Origin: Microbacterium sp. NC79 | Lineage (GTDB): Bacteria; Actinomycetota; Actinomycetes; Actinomycetales; Microbacteriaceae | DNA: 64,000 nucleotides | Direction of reading: 5' to 3' | NCBI RefSeq assembly: GCF_019061125.1 | Contig: NZ_JAHQYI010000001.1 | Span: 558,001 to 622,000, forward strand | Shown: positions 27,664-35,253 of the stretch, piece after piece | Layout of the letters: the number at the start of each line of letters is the position of its first letter | How positions within the stretch are numbered: position 1 is the stretch's first letter | Notes under the pieces: generated by a model | The model's database searches: none | Told to the model about the DNA's origin: nothing | What the model saw: the letters and a program-made list of their open reading frames with translations, nothing else | Made by a program: the position numbers and the translations under genes

Positions 27664-28848
27664 GACGCGATCGGCGAGGATCGCGACGCGCTTGGAGCCT
27701 GCGCGGGTGAGGATCAGCGTTGCCGACTGCGACCCCTTGAGGTTCAGCTTCTTCCGGAACGCGGCGGGGTCGATGTCCATCCCGCGCTTTTTGATTTCCA
27801 AAGTGCCGATTTCGAGCGTTCGGAGCGCTTTTGCGAGGGTCTTCACATCGGCAGGGAAAACCTCGCGAATGCGAAATGATGACACGAACGGGCTCGTGAG
27901 CGCCGCATCCGACGTGAGGTAGGCGATGCCCTCCGCAACAGGGCCGGCTTCGAGCGAACGCGCGACGTCGCCGACAAGACGAGCACGGATAACCGAACCA
28001 TCCGGCTCGTGCAGGAAGGATCCCAGTGCGCGCGGCTCTTCGTCAGGGCTATCCGCTGGTGCCGTCATCTCATGCGCATGCTCGCCGCGCACAACGAGGG
28101 CCGCGCGTCGTACCCCTGTGCGGGCGAGGGTGCCGGTCCAGACCACGAGTTCGACCACGTCACCATCGACGCTGACCCATTGCGTTTCGGCGTCCGCAGG
28201 CAGGCTGTCACGGTCGTGTGCTGGGCCGAGCTTCACGCCGATGGGGAGTTGATTTGCGAGCCCGAATACCCAGTCAAGGTGCGGCGAGTAGTCCGCGGCT
28301 GTGACTCGCTTGGTTTCGCTGTGACCTTTTGTGCGCCGAGCAGGGTCCAGCCATGCCGCTTCGATGCCGGTGAGGTCAACGTCCTCTGCGAAACTATGGC
28401 GAACCTCCGCACGGTCGCCGAACGGTGCGAGGTTATGCGCCGTGATACCTGCGGTCACCGCATCAGCGTCAACCGCGAGCACGCGCAGGCCCGCCCCGGC
28501 GAATGCGAGCGAATCTGCGCCGATGCCGCAACCGAGGTCAGCAACCGATGCCACACCTGCGGCCAGGAATCGTTGCGCGTGCCGAGCTGCGACCGGCATT
28601 CGCGTTGCCTGTTCAAGGCCCGCCTGCGTAAACAGCATGCGAGCGGCGAACGGGCCAAACTTCCCCTGGGCGCGGGTGCGCAACCGCGCCTGGGTCACGA
28701 CAGCAGACGTGAGGTCGGGGGAGTGACCAGCCGCGCGCAAACGGGTGACTGCCTTCAACGCATCGTCGCTTGAAACAATCGGGCCGACCTCGTCGATGAG
28801 GTCGAGAGCCTCGCGCGAAAGCAGCGTGACGAGTTCAGACATCTCCAT
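27661..28848 (-). CDS. Class I SAM-dependent methyltransferase with THUMP-like C-terminal domain
   Basis: Probable nucleic-acid methyltransferase of 395 residues. The SAM-binding loop is VADLGCGIGADSLAFA near residue 103 and the acidic strand end AVDADA near 126; WLDPARR near 165 is the motif IV region. The C-terminal ~70 residues (LKTLAKALRTLEIGTLEIKKRG-like, then RKKLNLKG) fit the THUMP-like domain. ATG 28848 lies 6 bases after TAGGCT on the minus strand (28855-28860), pointing to a leaderless start. The RNA target is unknown. Confidence 0.82.
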   Translation of the reverse strand: MEMSELVTLLSREALDLIDEVGPIVSSDDALKAVTRLRAAGHSPDLTSAVVTQARLRTRAQGKFGPFAARMLFTQAGLEQATRMPVAARHAQRFLAAGVASVADLGCGIGADSLAFAGAGLRVLAVDADAVTAGITAHNLAPFGDRAEVRHSFAEDVDLTGIEAAWLDPARRTKGHSETKRVTAADYSPHLDWVFGLANQLPIGVKLGPAHDRDSLPADAETQWVSVDGDVVELVVWTGTLARTGVRRAALVVRGEHAHEMTAPADSPDEEPRALGSFLHEPDGSVIRARLVGDVARSLEAGPVAEGIAYLTSDAALTSPFVSSFRIREVFPADVKTLAKALRTLEIGTLEIKKRGMDIDPAAFRKKLNLKGSQSATLILTRAGSKRVAILADRV

Positions 28849-28975
28849 CCAGCCAGCCTAGTTTGCCGTGCAGCGCGGCACTGTTGTTCCGCTCGTCGCA
28901 GGTGCCCATGGTTCCGTCGGAATCCGCGACGATGGTTCCGCTCGCGTTCCGCCCAAAGCGATAACCGGAACGAAG

Positions 28976-29002
28976 TTGGCACTCGCGTTGCATGAGTGCC
29001 AA
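28976..29002. promoter_or_regulatory. CIRCE element 1 (HrcA operator) upstream of groES
   Basis: TTGGCACTC at 28976-28984 and GAGTGCCAA at 28994-29002 form a perfect 9-bp inverted repeat with the standard 9-base spacer. CIRCE is the operator of the heat-shock repressor HrcA. Confidence 0.93.
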
Positions 29003-29017
29003 TTGCAGTCGTAGACT
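28988..29017 (+). promoter_or_regulatory. Candidate groES promoter between and inside the CIRCE boxes
   Basis: TTGCAT at 28988-28993 (in the spacer of CIRCE 1) and TAGACT at 29012-29017 are 18 bases apart. The start of transcription would fall at about 29024, inside CIRCE 2, so HrcA bound at either box would block the polymerase. Confidence 0.6.
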
Positions 29018-29021
29018 TGCG

Positions 29022-29048
29022 TTAGCACTCACCTGGTGTGGGTGCCAA
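29022..29048. promoter_or_regulatory. CIRCE element 2 (HrcA operator) upstream of groES
   Basis: TTAGCACTC at 29022-29030 and GGGTGCCAA at 29040-29048, again with a 9-base spacer. The left half is the exact consensus; the right half has one G for A and forms one mismatch and one wobble pair. Confidence 0.88.
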
Positions 29049-29081
29049 TAATCTTGATTCGCCAGAAGGAAGAGGTAAACC

Positions 29082-29378
29082 GTGTCGGTTTCCATCAAGC
29101 CGCTCGAGGACCGCATCGTCATCAAGCAGGTTGAGGCAGAGCAGACCACGGCTAGCGGCCTGGTCATCCCGGACACCGCGAAGGAGAAGCCCCAGGAGGG
29201 CGAGGTCGTCGCAGTTGGTCCCGGTCGCATCGATGACAACGGCAATCGCGTGCCCCTCGACGTTGCTGTCGGCGACCGCGTTCTCTACAGCAAGTACGGC
29301 GGCACCGAGGTCAAGTTCGGTGGCGACGAGTTCCTCGTGCTGTCGACCCGCGACGTGCTCGCAATCGTCGTTCGCTAA
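29082..29378 (+). CDS. groES: Co-chaperonin GroES
   Basis: Seven-fold ring lid of the GroEL chaperonin; 98 residues, full length. Typical segments are [12 protein letters not shown], the mobile loop [17 protein letters not shown] and [15 protein letters not shown] 29082 has GAAGAGG upstream. The gene is followed by a strong terminator and no groEL, so it is monocistronic. Two CIRCE boxes make HrcA control almost certain. Confidence 0.97.
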   Translation: MSVSIKPLEDRIVIKQVEAEQTTASGLVIPDTAKEKPQEGEVVAVGPGRIDDNGNRVPLDVAVGDRVLYSKYGGTEVKFGGDEFLVLSTRDVLAIVVR

Positions 29379-29399
29379 GGCGCGCTTCGTACGCATTTC

Positions 29400-29433
29400 A
29401 AAAGGTCCACGTGATTCGTCACGTGGACCTTTT
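29400..29433 (+). terminator. Strong intrinsic terminator of groES
   Basis: A perfect 15-bp stem, AAAAGGTCCACGTGA (29400-29414) with TCACGTGGACCTTTT (29419-29433), around a TTCG tetraloop. The U-tract is in the stem end. Confidence 0.92.
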
Positions 29434-29454
29434 GCTATTCCCGGGATCGTGTGC

Positions 29455-29704
29455 GGAACCACGGAGCGTGGCCGTACGGATGTGGCTGCGGAACCAGGGG
29501 TGGAACCAGGGGCGGGCGGAACCATGGGGTGGCGGGACGACGGCTGCGGAACCAGGGACGCGGAACCAGGGGGTGGCGGGACCAGGGCAGCAGATCCAGG
29601 GCAGCAGAACCCGTGGCGCAGGAACCGACGCGGCGACGTGCACCAGGGCAGCCGAACCTGTGGTGCAGGAACCGGTGCGGCGACGGGCACCAAGGCAGCG
29701 CAAC
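29455..29704 (+). repeat. GGAACC-rich minisatellite-like region after groES
   Basis: GGAACC occurs eight times on the plus strand (29455, 29490, 29502, 29518, 29548, 29562, 29621 and 29668), often as CGGAACCAGG. At the end, a 45-base unit at 29613-29657 is repeated at 29660-29704 with about eight differences. All six frames are open or repetitive only because of the repeats; I see no gene between 29434 and 29744. Confidence 0.8.
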
Positions 29705-29744
29705 GTCGACACCGTATGTCCAACCGCGGCGATAGCCTGAGCAT

Positions 29745-30674
29745 GTGACTTCTCCCGACGCCCGCGAGCGCAAACTCGGCTTCATCTACGGCTTGCTCGC
29801 GTATTTGCTTTGGGGCTTTCTGCCGCTGTACTTTCTCACCCTCGCGCCGACAGGTCCGTGGGAGATCGTCGCGATGCGGATCTTCTTCTCACTTGTGCTG
29901 TGCGCAATTTTGATTGCCGTCACCCGATCATGGGGGCGGTTGCGCGCCATTTTTGCGAGTAAGCGCACCGTCTGGCTGACGGTGCTTGCGGGCGTGCTCA
30001 TCTACGTCAACTGGCAGGTCTTCGTTCTTGCAACGTTGACAGGCCACATTATTGAAACCGCGCTCGGATATTTCATCAACCCGATCGTCACAATTCTGCT
30101 TGGCGTTTTCGTTATGCGTGAGCGGCTCAGACCGCTGCAATGGGCGGCTGTTGGGCTGGTAGCGGTCGCCGTCGCCATCATCGTGATTGGCTATGGCGCA
30201 TTCCCCTGGATCGCGCTGATTCTCGCCGGAAGCTTCGGATTTTACGGCCTCATTAAGAAGCAGATTGGTCCACGTGTTGATGCGCTCAGCGGGTTGACGC
30301 TGGAGTCGCTGTGGCTGGTTCCGATCGCCGCAGCGCAACTCATCTGGGTTGGCGGGACGGTGGGAATCACGTTTGGCAACATCAGCGTGGGCCACACGCT
30401 TTTGCTCATGTTCGCTGGGGTCGCCACCGCGGTTCCGCTTCTCCTTTTTGCCGCAGCGACGCGGCGCACCACGCTCACGGTGGTGGGCATTTTGCAGTTC
30501 TTGACGCCGCTCATGCAGTTCGCGACAGGGGTATGGATTATGGGTGAGCCCATGCCGCTGGAGCGCTGGATCGGGTTTGGTGTGGTGTGGGCGGCGCTCG
30601 CTGTTTTCATCGCCGACTCGGCGATCGCGGCGCGACGTGGGCGGGCAGTCGTCGGGGTTGAATCCACACCGTAA
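29745..30674 (+). CDS. rarD: EamA-family permease RarD
   Basis: Ten-helix membrane transporter of the drug/metabolite superfamily, 309 residues. The N-terminus GFIYGLLAYLLWGFLPLYF and YFINPIVTILLGV with ERL after it are the RarD signature. The substrate of RarD proteins is not established. GTG 29745 lies 6 bases after TAGCCT (29733-29738) and has no ribosome site, so it looks leaderless. Confidence 0.9.
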   Translation: MTSPDARERKLGFIYGLLAYLLWGFLPLYFLTLAPTGPWEIVAMRIFFSLVLCAILIAVTRSWGRLRAIFASKRTVWLTVLAGVLIYVNWQVFVLATLTGHIIETALGYFINPIVTILLGVFVMRERLRPLQWAAVGLVAVAVAIIVIGYGAFPWIALILAGSFGFYGLIKKQIGPRVDALSGLTLESLWLVPIAAAQLIWVGGTVGITFGNISVGHTLLLMFAGVATAVPLLLFAAATRRTTLTVVGILQFLTPLMQFATGVWIMGEPMPLERWIGFGVVWAALAVFIADSAIAARRGRAVVGVESTP

Positions 30675-30746
30675 GCGGGTAGCAGATTCTGTGCATTGAA
30701 ATGCCCCAAATAGGGGCGCAGGGGAAAACGTTAGCGCACTGAGACA

Positions 30747-30773
30747 TTGTTAATGCGTCTGAACTCGTATTGT
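30747..30773 (+). promoter_or_regulatory. Weak candidate promoter of the amino-acid binding lipoprotein gene
   Basis: TTGTTA at 30747-30752 and TATTGT at 30768-30773 are only 15 bases apart. A short hairpin GCCCC-AAATA-GGGGC at 30703-30717 just upstream could end rarD transcription. Confidence 0.35.
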
Positions 30774-30824
30774 TGTGACACTGACCTGCACAAGGCGAGG
30801 TCAGACGAACGTAAGGATGCGTTT

Positions 30825-32111
30825 ATGTACGGAACCCTGACCTCCCGTAAGGGCAAGGTTTTCGCTGGAGCAGCACTCGTTGCTGCTAGTGCGCTCGTAC
30901 TTGCTGGCTGTAGCACCGGCGGCGGAGGCGACCCGACGACCGAGCCCACCGGAACAACCGAACCCGGAACGTCCGCCCCCTCGGGCGAAGCGCTCACGCT
31001 CAAGCTCGGCTCGCTATTGCCGCAGACGGGCTCGCTCTCATTCCTCGGACCGCCCATGGAATCGGGCGTGCTCCTCGCTGTTGAGGAAGTGAACGCCGCT
31101 GACGCGGGCATTACGATCGACTACACCCCTGCTGATGAGGGTGACACGAAGAACAAGGTCTTTGAGACCAGCATCGAGAGCCTGCGCGGTAAGGGCATCA
31201 CCGCCCTCATCGGTGCAGCGTCATCGGGTGTCTCGAAGCTCATCCTTGATGGCAACGTCGAGGCCGGCATCATGCAGATCTCGCCGTCCAATACGTCGCC
31301 CGACTTCACGGCGTGGAAGGACAACGGCCTGTACTTCCGTACCGCGCCGAGTGACCTGCTACAGGGTGAAGTTCTCGGAAACCTGATCGCCGATGACGGC
31401 CACGCATCGCTCGCGGTGCTGTACCAGAACGACGCGTACGGTTCGGGACTCGACAAGGCCATCACCGAAACTTTCGAGGGTGCCGGTGGCGAAGTTGTTG
31501 AGCACCAGACGTTCAACGTTGGTGACACGCAGTTCGACGCGCAGATTCAGGCGGTCGTCGCTGCCAACCCTGACGCTGTGGCGATCGTGTCGTACGAAGA
31601 GTTCAAGGCGCTCGCGCCCGCACTTGTTTCGGCCGGAATCACCGCTGACCAGATGTATCTGGTTGATGGCAACCTGTCGAACTACGGCACCGACATGTCG
31701 ATCGATCTGACCGGCGCACAGGGCACCCGCCCCGGCCCGAAGCTCGAAGACGACTTTACCGACCGCCTGCAGGCTGCATGGACGGGCGCTGGCAACAGCG
31801 AGGTGAAGGACTTCACGTACGCCGCTGAGGCTTACGACGGCGTCATCCTGACGGCGCTGGCAGCACTTGCTGCCGGCTCGACCGACGGCGCAGACATGGC
31901 AGCCAAGATGGCCGAAATCTCGGGCGGCACCGGCAAGGGTGAGAAGTGCACCGACTTTGCCGGATGTGCTGCACTGCTCGCTGAAGGCAAGACCATCGAC
32001 TACGACGGCTACTCCGGAGACGTCACGTTCGACGAGAACGGTGACCCGAAGGGCGCCGCGATCGGCACCTACAAGTACGAGGCAGACAACCTGGCTACCC
32101 GTACCGACTAA
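30825..32111 (+). CDS. Branched-chain amino-acid-type ABC transporter substrate-binding lipoprotein
   Basis: Extracytoplasmic ligand-binding protein of the periplasmic-binding type I (LivJ/LivK-like) family, 428 residues. The signal peptide ends in the lipobox LAGC with the lipidated C29, then a Gly/Thr/Pro linker to about residue 60. The binding domain has GSLLPQTGSLSFLGPP, ALIGAASSGVS and YQNDAYGSG. ATG 30825 is set by the signal peptide; upstream in-frame ATGs give no signal sequence. It is convergent with livH-M-G-F, which lack their own binding protein, so it is their likely partner. True ligand is not shown by sequence. Confidence 0.9.
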   Translation: MYGTLTSRKGKVFAGAALVAASALVLAGCSTGGGGDPTTEPTGTTEPGTSAPSGEALTLKLGSLLPQTGSLSFLGPPMESGVLLAVEEVNAADAGITIDYTPADEGDTKNKVFETSIESLRGKGITALIGAASSGVSKLILDGNVEAGIMQISPSNTSPDFTAWKDNGLYFRTAPSDLLQGEVLGNLIADDGHASLAVLYQNDAYGSGLDKAITETFEGAGGEVVEHQTFNVGDTQFDAQIQAVVAANPDAVAIVSYEEFKALAPALVSAGITADQMYLVDGNLSNYGTDMSIDLTGAQGTRPGPKLEDDFTDRLQAAWTGAGNSEVKDFTYAAEAYDGVILTALAALAAGSTDGADMAAKMAEISGGTGKGEKCTDFAGCAALLAEGKTIDYDGYSGDVTFDENGDPKGAAIGTYKYEADNLATRTD

Positions 32112-32194
32112 TCACGACACCGCAGGGAGGGGCTCAGCCGAGTCCCTCCCTTTGCGTTGCCCAGCGCCCCAGCGCTCCCGCTCACGTCTGCGAA

Positions 32195-32253
32195 ACACAT
32201 TTTGGTCCACGAGACACACGTTCCCCGCTGGTGTCTCGACGACCAAAATGTGT
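32195..32253. terminator. Repeated palindrome between convergent genes (copy C)
   Basis: ACACATTTTGGTC at 32195-32207 pairs with its complement at 32241-32253; after two mismatches the stem continues with CGAGACAC (32210-32217) against GTGTCTCG (32231-32238), around a 13-base loop. The left flank CGAAACACATTTTGGTC is shared with copy A. It lies between the binding-protein gene and livF, which converge. Confidence 0.65.
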
Positions 32254-32272
32254 CTCGCCCGTTGGAAGGGGT

Positions 32273-32347
32273 GCTGGGTGGGAGGGAGAGCGGTGGGGCG
32301 GAACCAGGTGGCTGGGTGGGAGCGAGAGCGGTGGGGGCGGAACCAGG
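32273..32347. repeat. Two tandem G-rich units of 36-37 bases
   Basis: GCTGGGTGGGAG(G/C)GAGAGCGGTG.. starts at 32273 and again at 32311; both units end in GCGGAACCAGG. The stretch from 32254 to 32369 holds no gene. Confidence 0.75.
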
Positions 32348-32369
32348 GGCGCGGGGGGGCAAAGGGAAG

Positions 32370-32402
32370 AGCCGGGCTCCGAAGGAGATCGGGAGCCCGG
32401 CT
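32370..32402 (-). terminator. Terminator of the livHMGF operon
   Basis: AGCCGGGCTCC at 32370-32380 pairs with GGAGCCCGGCT at 32392-32402 (11 bp). On the minus strand the stem is followed by TCTTCCCTTT. It lies 12 bases past the livF stop. Confidence 0.7.
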
Positions 32403-32414
32403 TGGTGAAGCAGG

Positions 32415-33167
32415 CTAGGCGGCCTCAGAGCCCAGCGTGCCGAGGTAGAGGCCAATGACCTTCGGGTCATTGAGCAGATCGCGTCCGGTGCCCTCGTAGG
32501 CGTCCCTGCCCTGGTCAAGCACGTAGCCGCGGTCACAGATCTGTAGGCATCGGCGGGCGTTCTGCTCCACCATGATCGTGGTCACGCCCGCTTTGTTGAT
32601 CTCGGAGACGCGCAGGAATGCGTCGTCTTGGCGCACCGGGCTGAGGCCAGCGCTCGGCTCATCAAGCAGCAGCACGCTCGGGTCCATCATGAGCGCACGG
32701 CACATCGCCACCATCTGGCGTTCACCACCAGACAGCGACCCGGCACGCTGGCCGAGGCGGCCATCGAGTTCCGCAAAGATGCTGGTGACGAATTCGAGGC
32801 GTTCTGCGTACTTCTTGGGGGCCTGGAAGACTCCCATTTGCAGGTTTTCGGCGATCGTCAGCGACGGAAAGACGTTATTCGTCTGCGGCACAAAGGCGAC
32901 GCCGCGTCTGACCAGCTTGTCGGCTTTGAGCCCGACAATGCTCTCGCCATTGACGGTGATATCGCCTTCGCGCACCTTCAGCATGCCGAAGATCGCCTTC
33001 AAAAGCGTCGACTTACCCGCGCCGTTCGGGCCGATGATGCCGATCAGCTCACCCTTGCGAGCAATCAGATTCGCGCCGTTCAGAATGTTGATGCCAGGCA
33101 GGTAGCCGGCGTGCACGCCCTTCATCTCAACAACGACATCACCATTCGCACCGGTGTTATCGGTCAT
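32415..33167 (-). CDS. livF: Branched-chain amino-acid-type ABC transporter ATPase LivF
   Basis: One of two ATPases of a LIV-type importer, 250 residues. Walker A is GPNGAGKST near residue 46, signature LSGGERQMV, Walker B VLLLDEPSAGLSP and an H-loop region VEQNARR, where Gln-Asn replaces the usual His as is normal in LivF. It overlaps livG by 4 bases (ATGA) and is the last gene of the operon. Confidence 0.93.
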   Translation of the reverse strand: MTDNTGANGDVVVEMKGVHAGYLPGINILNGANLIARKGELIGIIGPNGAGKSTLLKAIFGMLKVREGDITVNGESIVGLKADKLVRRGVAFVPQTNNVFPSLTIAENLQMGVFQAPKKYAERLEFVTSIFAELDGRLGQRAGSLSGGERQMVAMCRALMMDPSVLLLDEPSAGLSPVRQDDAFLRVSEINKAGVTTIMVEQNARRCLQICDRGYVLDQGRDAYEGTGRDLLNDPKVIGLYLGTLGSEAA

Positions 33168-34279
33168 TTCGACTCCTTCGTGTCAATGGTGGGGATGCGG
33201 CCAGTGACGACACCGAGGTCAATGTCCTGGTGGGCACCGAGATACGCGTCGATCACAGCCTGGTCTTCCATCACAGCATCAGGCGGCCCCTCGGCAACGA
33301 TCTTGCCCTCCGCCATCACGACCACCCAATCGGCAATGTGACGCACCATGTGCATGTCGTGCTCAACGAAAAGCACGGTCATGCCACGGTCTTTCAGGTC
33401 GAGAACGTGGTCAAGCAGCGACTGTGTCAGCGCCGGGTTCACACCGGCCATCGGCTCATCGAGCATGACCAGGTTCGGGTCGTTCATCAGCGCACGCGCC
33501 ATATCAAGAAGCTTGCGCTGACCGCCGGAGAGCGACGCTGCGAAGTCTTGCTCCTTCGCGTCGAGCTTGAAGCGTGCCAGCAGGTCACGCGCCTTCGCCG
33601 TGATCTCCGTCTCCTGCTTCCGCCAACGCCATGGCATGAGCGACGCCCAAAAGCCCTCGCCCTTTTGATCCTTGGCACCGAGCTTCATGTTTTCCAACAC
33701 GGACAGGAGCGACAACGCCTTCGTGAGCTGGAACGTGCGCACCTGCCCCATCCGCGCCACCTTGAACGACGGCACGCCCGCGAGGCTGTGGCCGTCGTAT
33801 GTCCACGTTCCGGTGTTGGGCTTGTCAAACCCGCACAGCAGGTTAAACAGCGTCGTCTTGCCTGCGCCGTTTGGTCCGATGAGCGCGGTGATCGCGTGCC
33901 GCGGAATCTCGAGGTGGTTCACGTCAACGGCCGTCACGCCTCCAAAGTTTCTGGTGACGTTATCGACGATGAGAATCGGGTCAACCTTGGGGATGCCTGG
34001 CGTGCCCGGTCCCTTCGCGAGGCCCGTCGTCTTCTGACGTTTCACAGCGACCGGCTCGGCAGCCTCACGCTCGGCGATAACCTCTTCGGGAGTTGCTTCG
34101 TGCACATCCTCTTGCTCGGGCGGAACATCGCCAGCGTCGGCCGCTGGTTGTGTCACCGCATCAACAACCGCAGCCGCTGGTTCCGGAACCACGGTGTCGG
34201 CAGTCGCATCGGGTGCGTGCACCGGAACCACGGGTTCCGGCTGCTCACCGGTGCTGTCGGGAATCTGGTTACTTGACAA
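33164..34279 (-). CDS. livG: LIV-type ABC transporter ATPase LivG with long N-terminal extension
   Basis: Second ATPase of the importer, 371 residues against a usual ~255. The ABC domain starts near residue 105: Walker A GPNGAGKTT, signature LSGGQRKLL, Walker B VMLDEPMAGVNP, H-loop VEHDM. The first ~100 residues are rich in Pro, Ala, Val and Glu and look disordered. The start TTG at 34279 overlaps the livM end and has AGGGAGA upstream; no better start exists inside the extension. The extension reads through in frame without frameshift signs, so I take it as real. Confidence 0.87.
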   Translation of the reverse strand: MSSNQIPDSTGEQPEPVVPVHAPDATADTVVPEPAAAVVDAVTQPAADAGDVPPEQEDVHEATPEEVIAEREAAEPVAVKRQKTTGLAKGPGTPGIPKVDPILIVDNVTRNFGGVTAVDVNHLEIPRHAITALIGPNGAGKTTLFNLLCGFDKPNTGTWTYDGHSLAGVPSFKVARMGQVRTFQLTKALSLLSVLENMKLGAKDQKGEGFWASLMPWRWRKQETEITAKARDLLARFKLDAKEQDFAASLSGGQRKLLDMARALMNDPNLVMLDEPMAGVNPALTQSLLDHVLDLKDRGMTVLFVEHDMHMVRHIADWVVVMAEGKIVAEGPPDAVMEDQAVIDAYLGAHQDIDLGVVTGRIPTIDTKESK

Positions 34280-35252
34280 AGGTCATCTCCCTCTTGTCTC
34301 CGAGGATGCCTTGTGGGCGGAAGATCACGATCAGCATCAGGGCGATACCCATCAGGAGCTGCACAATGGCCGCGCTTTGCGAATTGGCGAGCGGCAGTCC
34401 GAGGACGGGAATCACCGAGCCGAGGAAGGCGTAGACGACCCAGAACAGTACGGCACCGAGTGTGGGGCCGAAGACCGTCGCTGCGCCACCGAGCAGCAGG
34501 ATCGTCCAGAGGTTGAACGTCATATCGGTGACGTACGAACCCGGGGTGACGGCAGAGGGCAACGCGTAGACGATGCCACCCATCGCGCCCATCACACCAC
34601 CGATGATGAGGGCCTGCATCTTGTAGGCGAAGACGTTCTTACCGAGCGAGCGCACGGCATCTTCGTCTTCGCGGATGCCCTTGATAACGCGGCCCCAGGG
34701 GCTGCGCATCAGCATAAACACGACGATGATGCAGACGGCGAGCAGGATCAGGCCGAACAGGATGATCCACCAGCGGGCGTTGGTGTAGGTCCAGGTCCAA
34801 AAGCCCCACTTGTCTGAGGTCTGCCCGCCCATGAGTACCCACGGGTTCGCGGCCTGAAAGCCCACGTTGTAGCCGTCCAGGCCGTCGTTTGAGCCGGTGA
34901 CCGAGTCGAACGCCGCGGTGTTCAGCAACAGGCGCACGATTTCTGCGGCGGCGATCGTCACGATGGCAAGGTAGTCGGCGCGTAGTCGCAGGGTAGGAAT
35001 ACCCAGGATGAACGCGAACAGCACTGCAGCGATCAAGCCGAGCGCCATAGCGCCGTACCAGGGGAGCCCAAACGTCAGAACACCGATCGCGTATCCGTAC
35101 GCACCGAGGGCCATGAACGCGGCCATACCGAAGTTCAACAGGCCCGTGTAGCCGAAGTGCACAGCCAATCCGGTGGCCGCGATCGCGAACGCGATCGTGG
35201 TGGGTGAGAGCAAGAAGCGGAGCGAATCCGCCAACACAGCCATGAAGTCCAT
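34269..35252 (-). CDS. livM: LIV-type ABC transporter permease LivM
   Basis: Membrane subunit of 327 residues with about eight to nine helices. Family marks are HFGYTGLLNFGMAAFMALGAYGYA near residue 28, TLRLRADYLAIVTIAAAEIVRLL near 90 and SPWGRVIKGIREDEDAVRSLGKN, the cytoplasmic coupling loop, near 185. The C-terminus RPQGILG is standard. It starts one base after the livH stop. Confidence 0.93.
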   Translation of the reverse strand: MDFMAVLADSLRFLLSPTTIAFAIAATGLAVHFGYTGLLNFGMAAFMALGAYGYAIGVLTFGLPWYGAMALGLIAAVLFAFILGIPTLRLRADYLAIVTIAAAEIVRLLLNTAAFDSVTGSNDGLDGYNVGFQAANPWVLMGGQTSDKWGFWTWTYTNARWWIILFGLILLAVCIIVVFMLMRSPWGRVIKGIREDEDAVRSLGKNVFAYKMQALIIGGVMGAMGGIVYALPSAVTPGSYVTDMTFNLWTILLLGGAATVFGPTLGAVLFWVVYAFLGSVIPVLGLPLANSQSAAIVQLLMGIALMLIVIFRPQGILGDKREMTFVK

Positions 35253-35253
35253 G

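Noticed and set aside
29411-29740. Several open frames across the GGAACC repeats after groES
   Set aside because: Their composition follows the DNA repeats, no start signal is present, and no frame resembles a protein family.
30729-30760. GlnR-like half sites (GTTAG-n6-GAGAC) before the amino-acid binding lipoprotein
   Set aside because: Only one weak half-site pair is present and key bases differ from the consensus, so nitrogen control is not supported.
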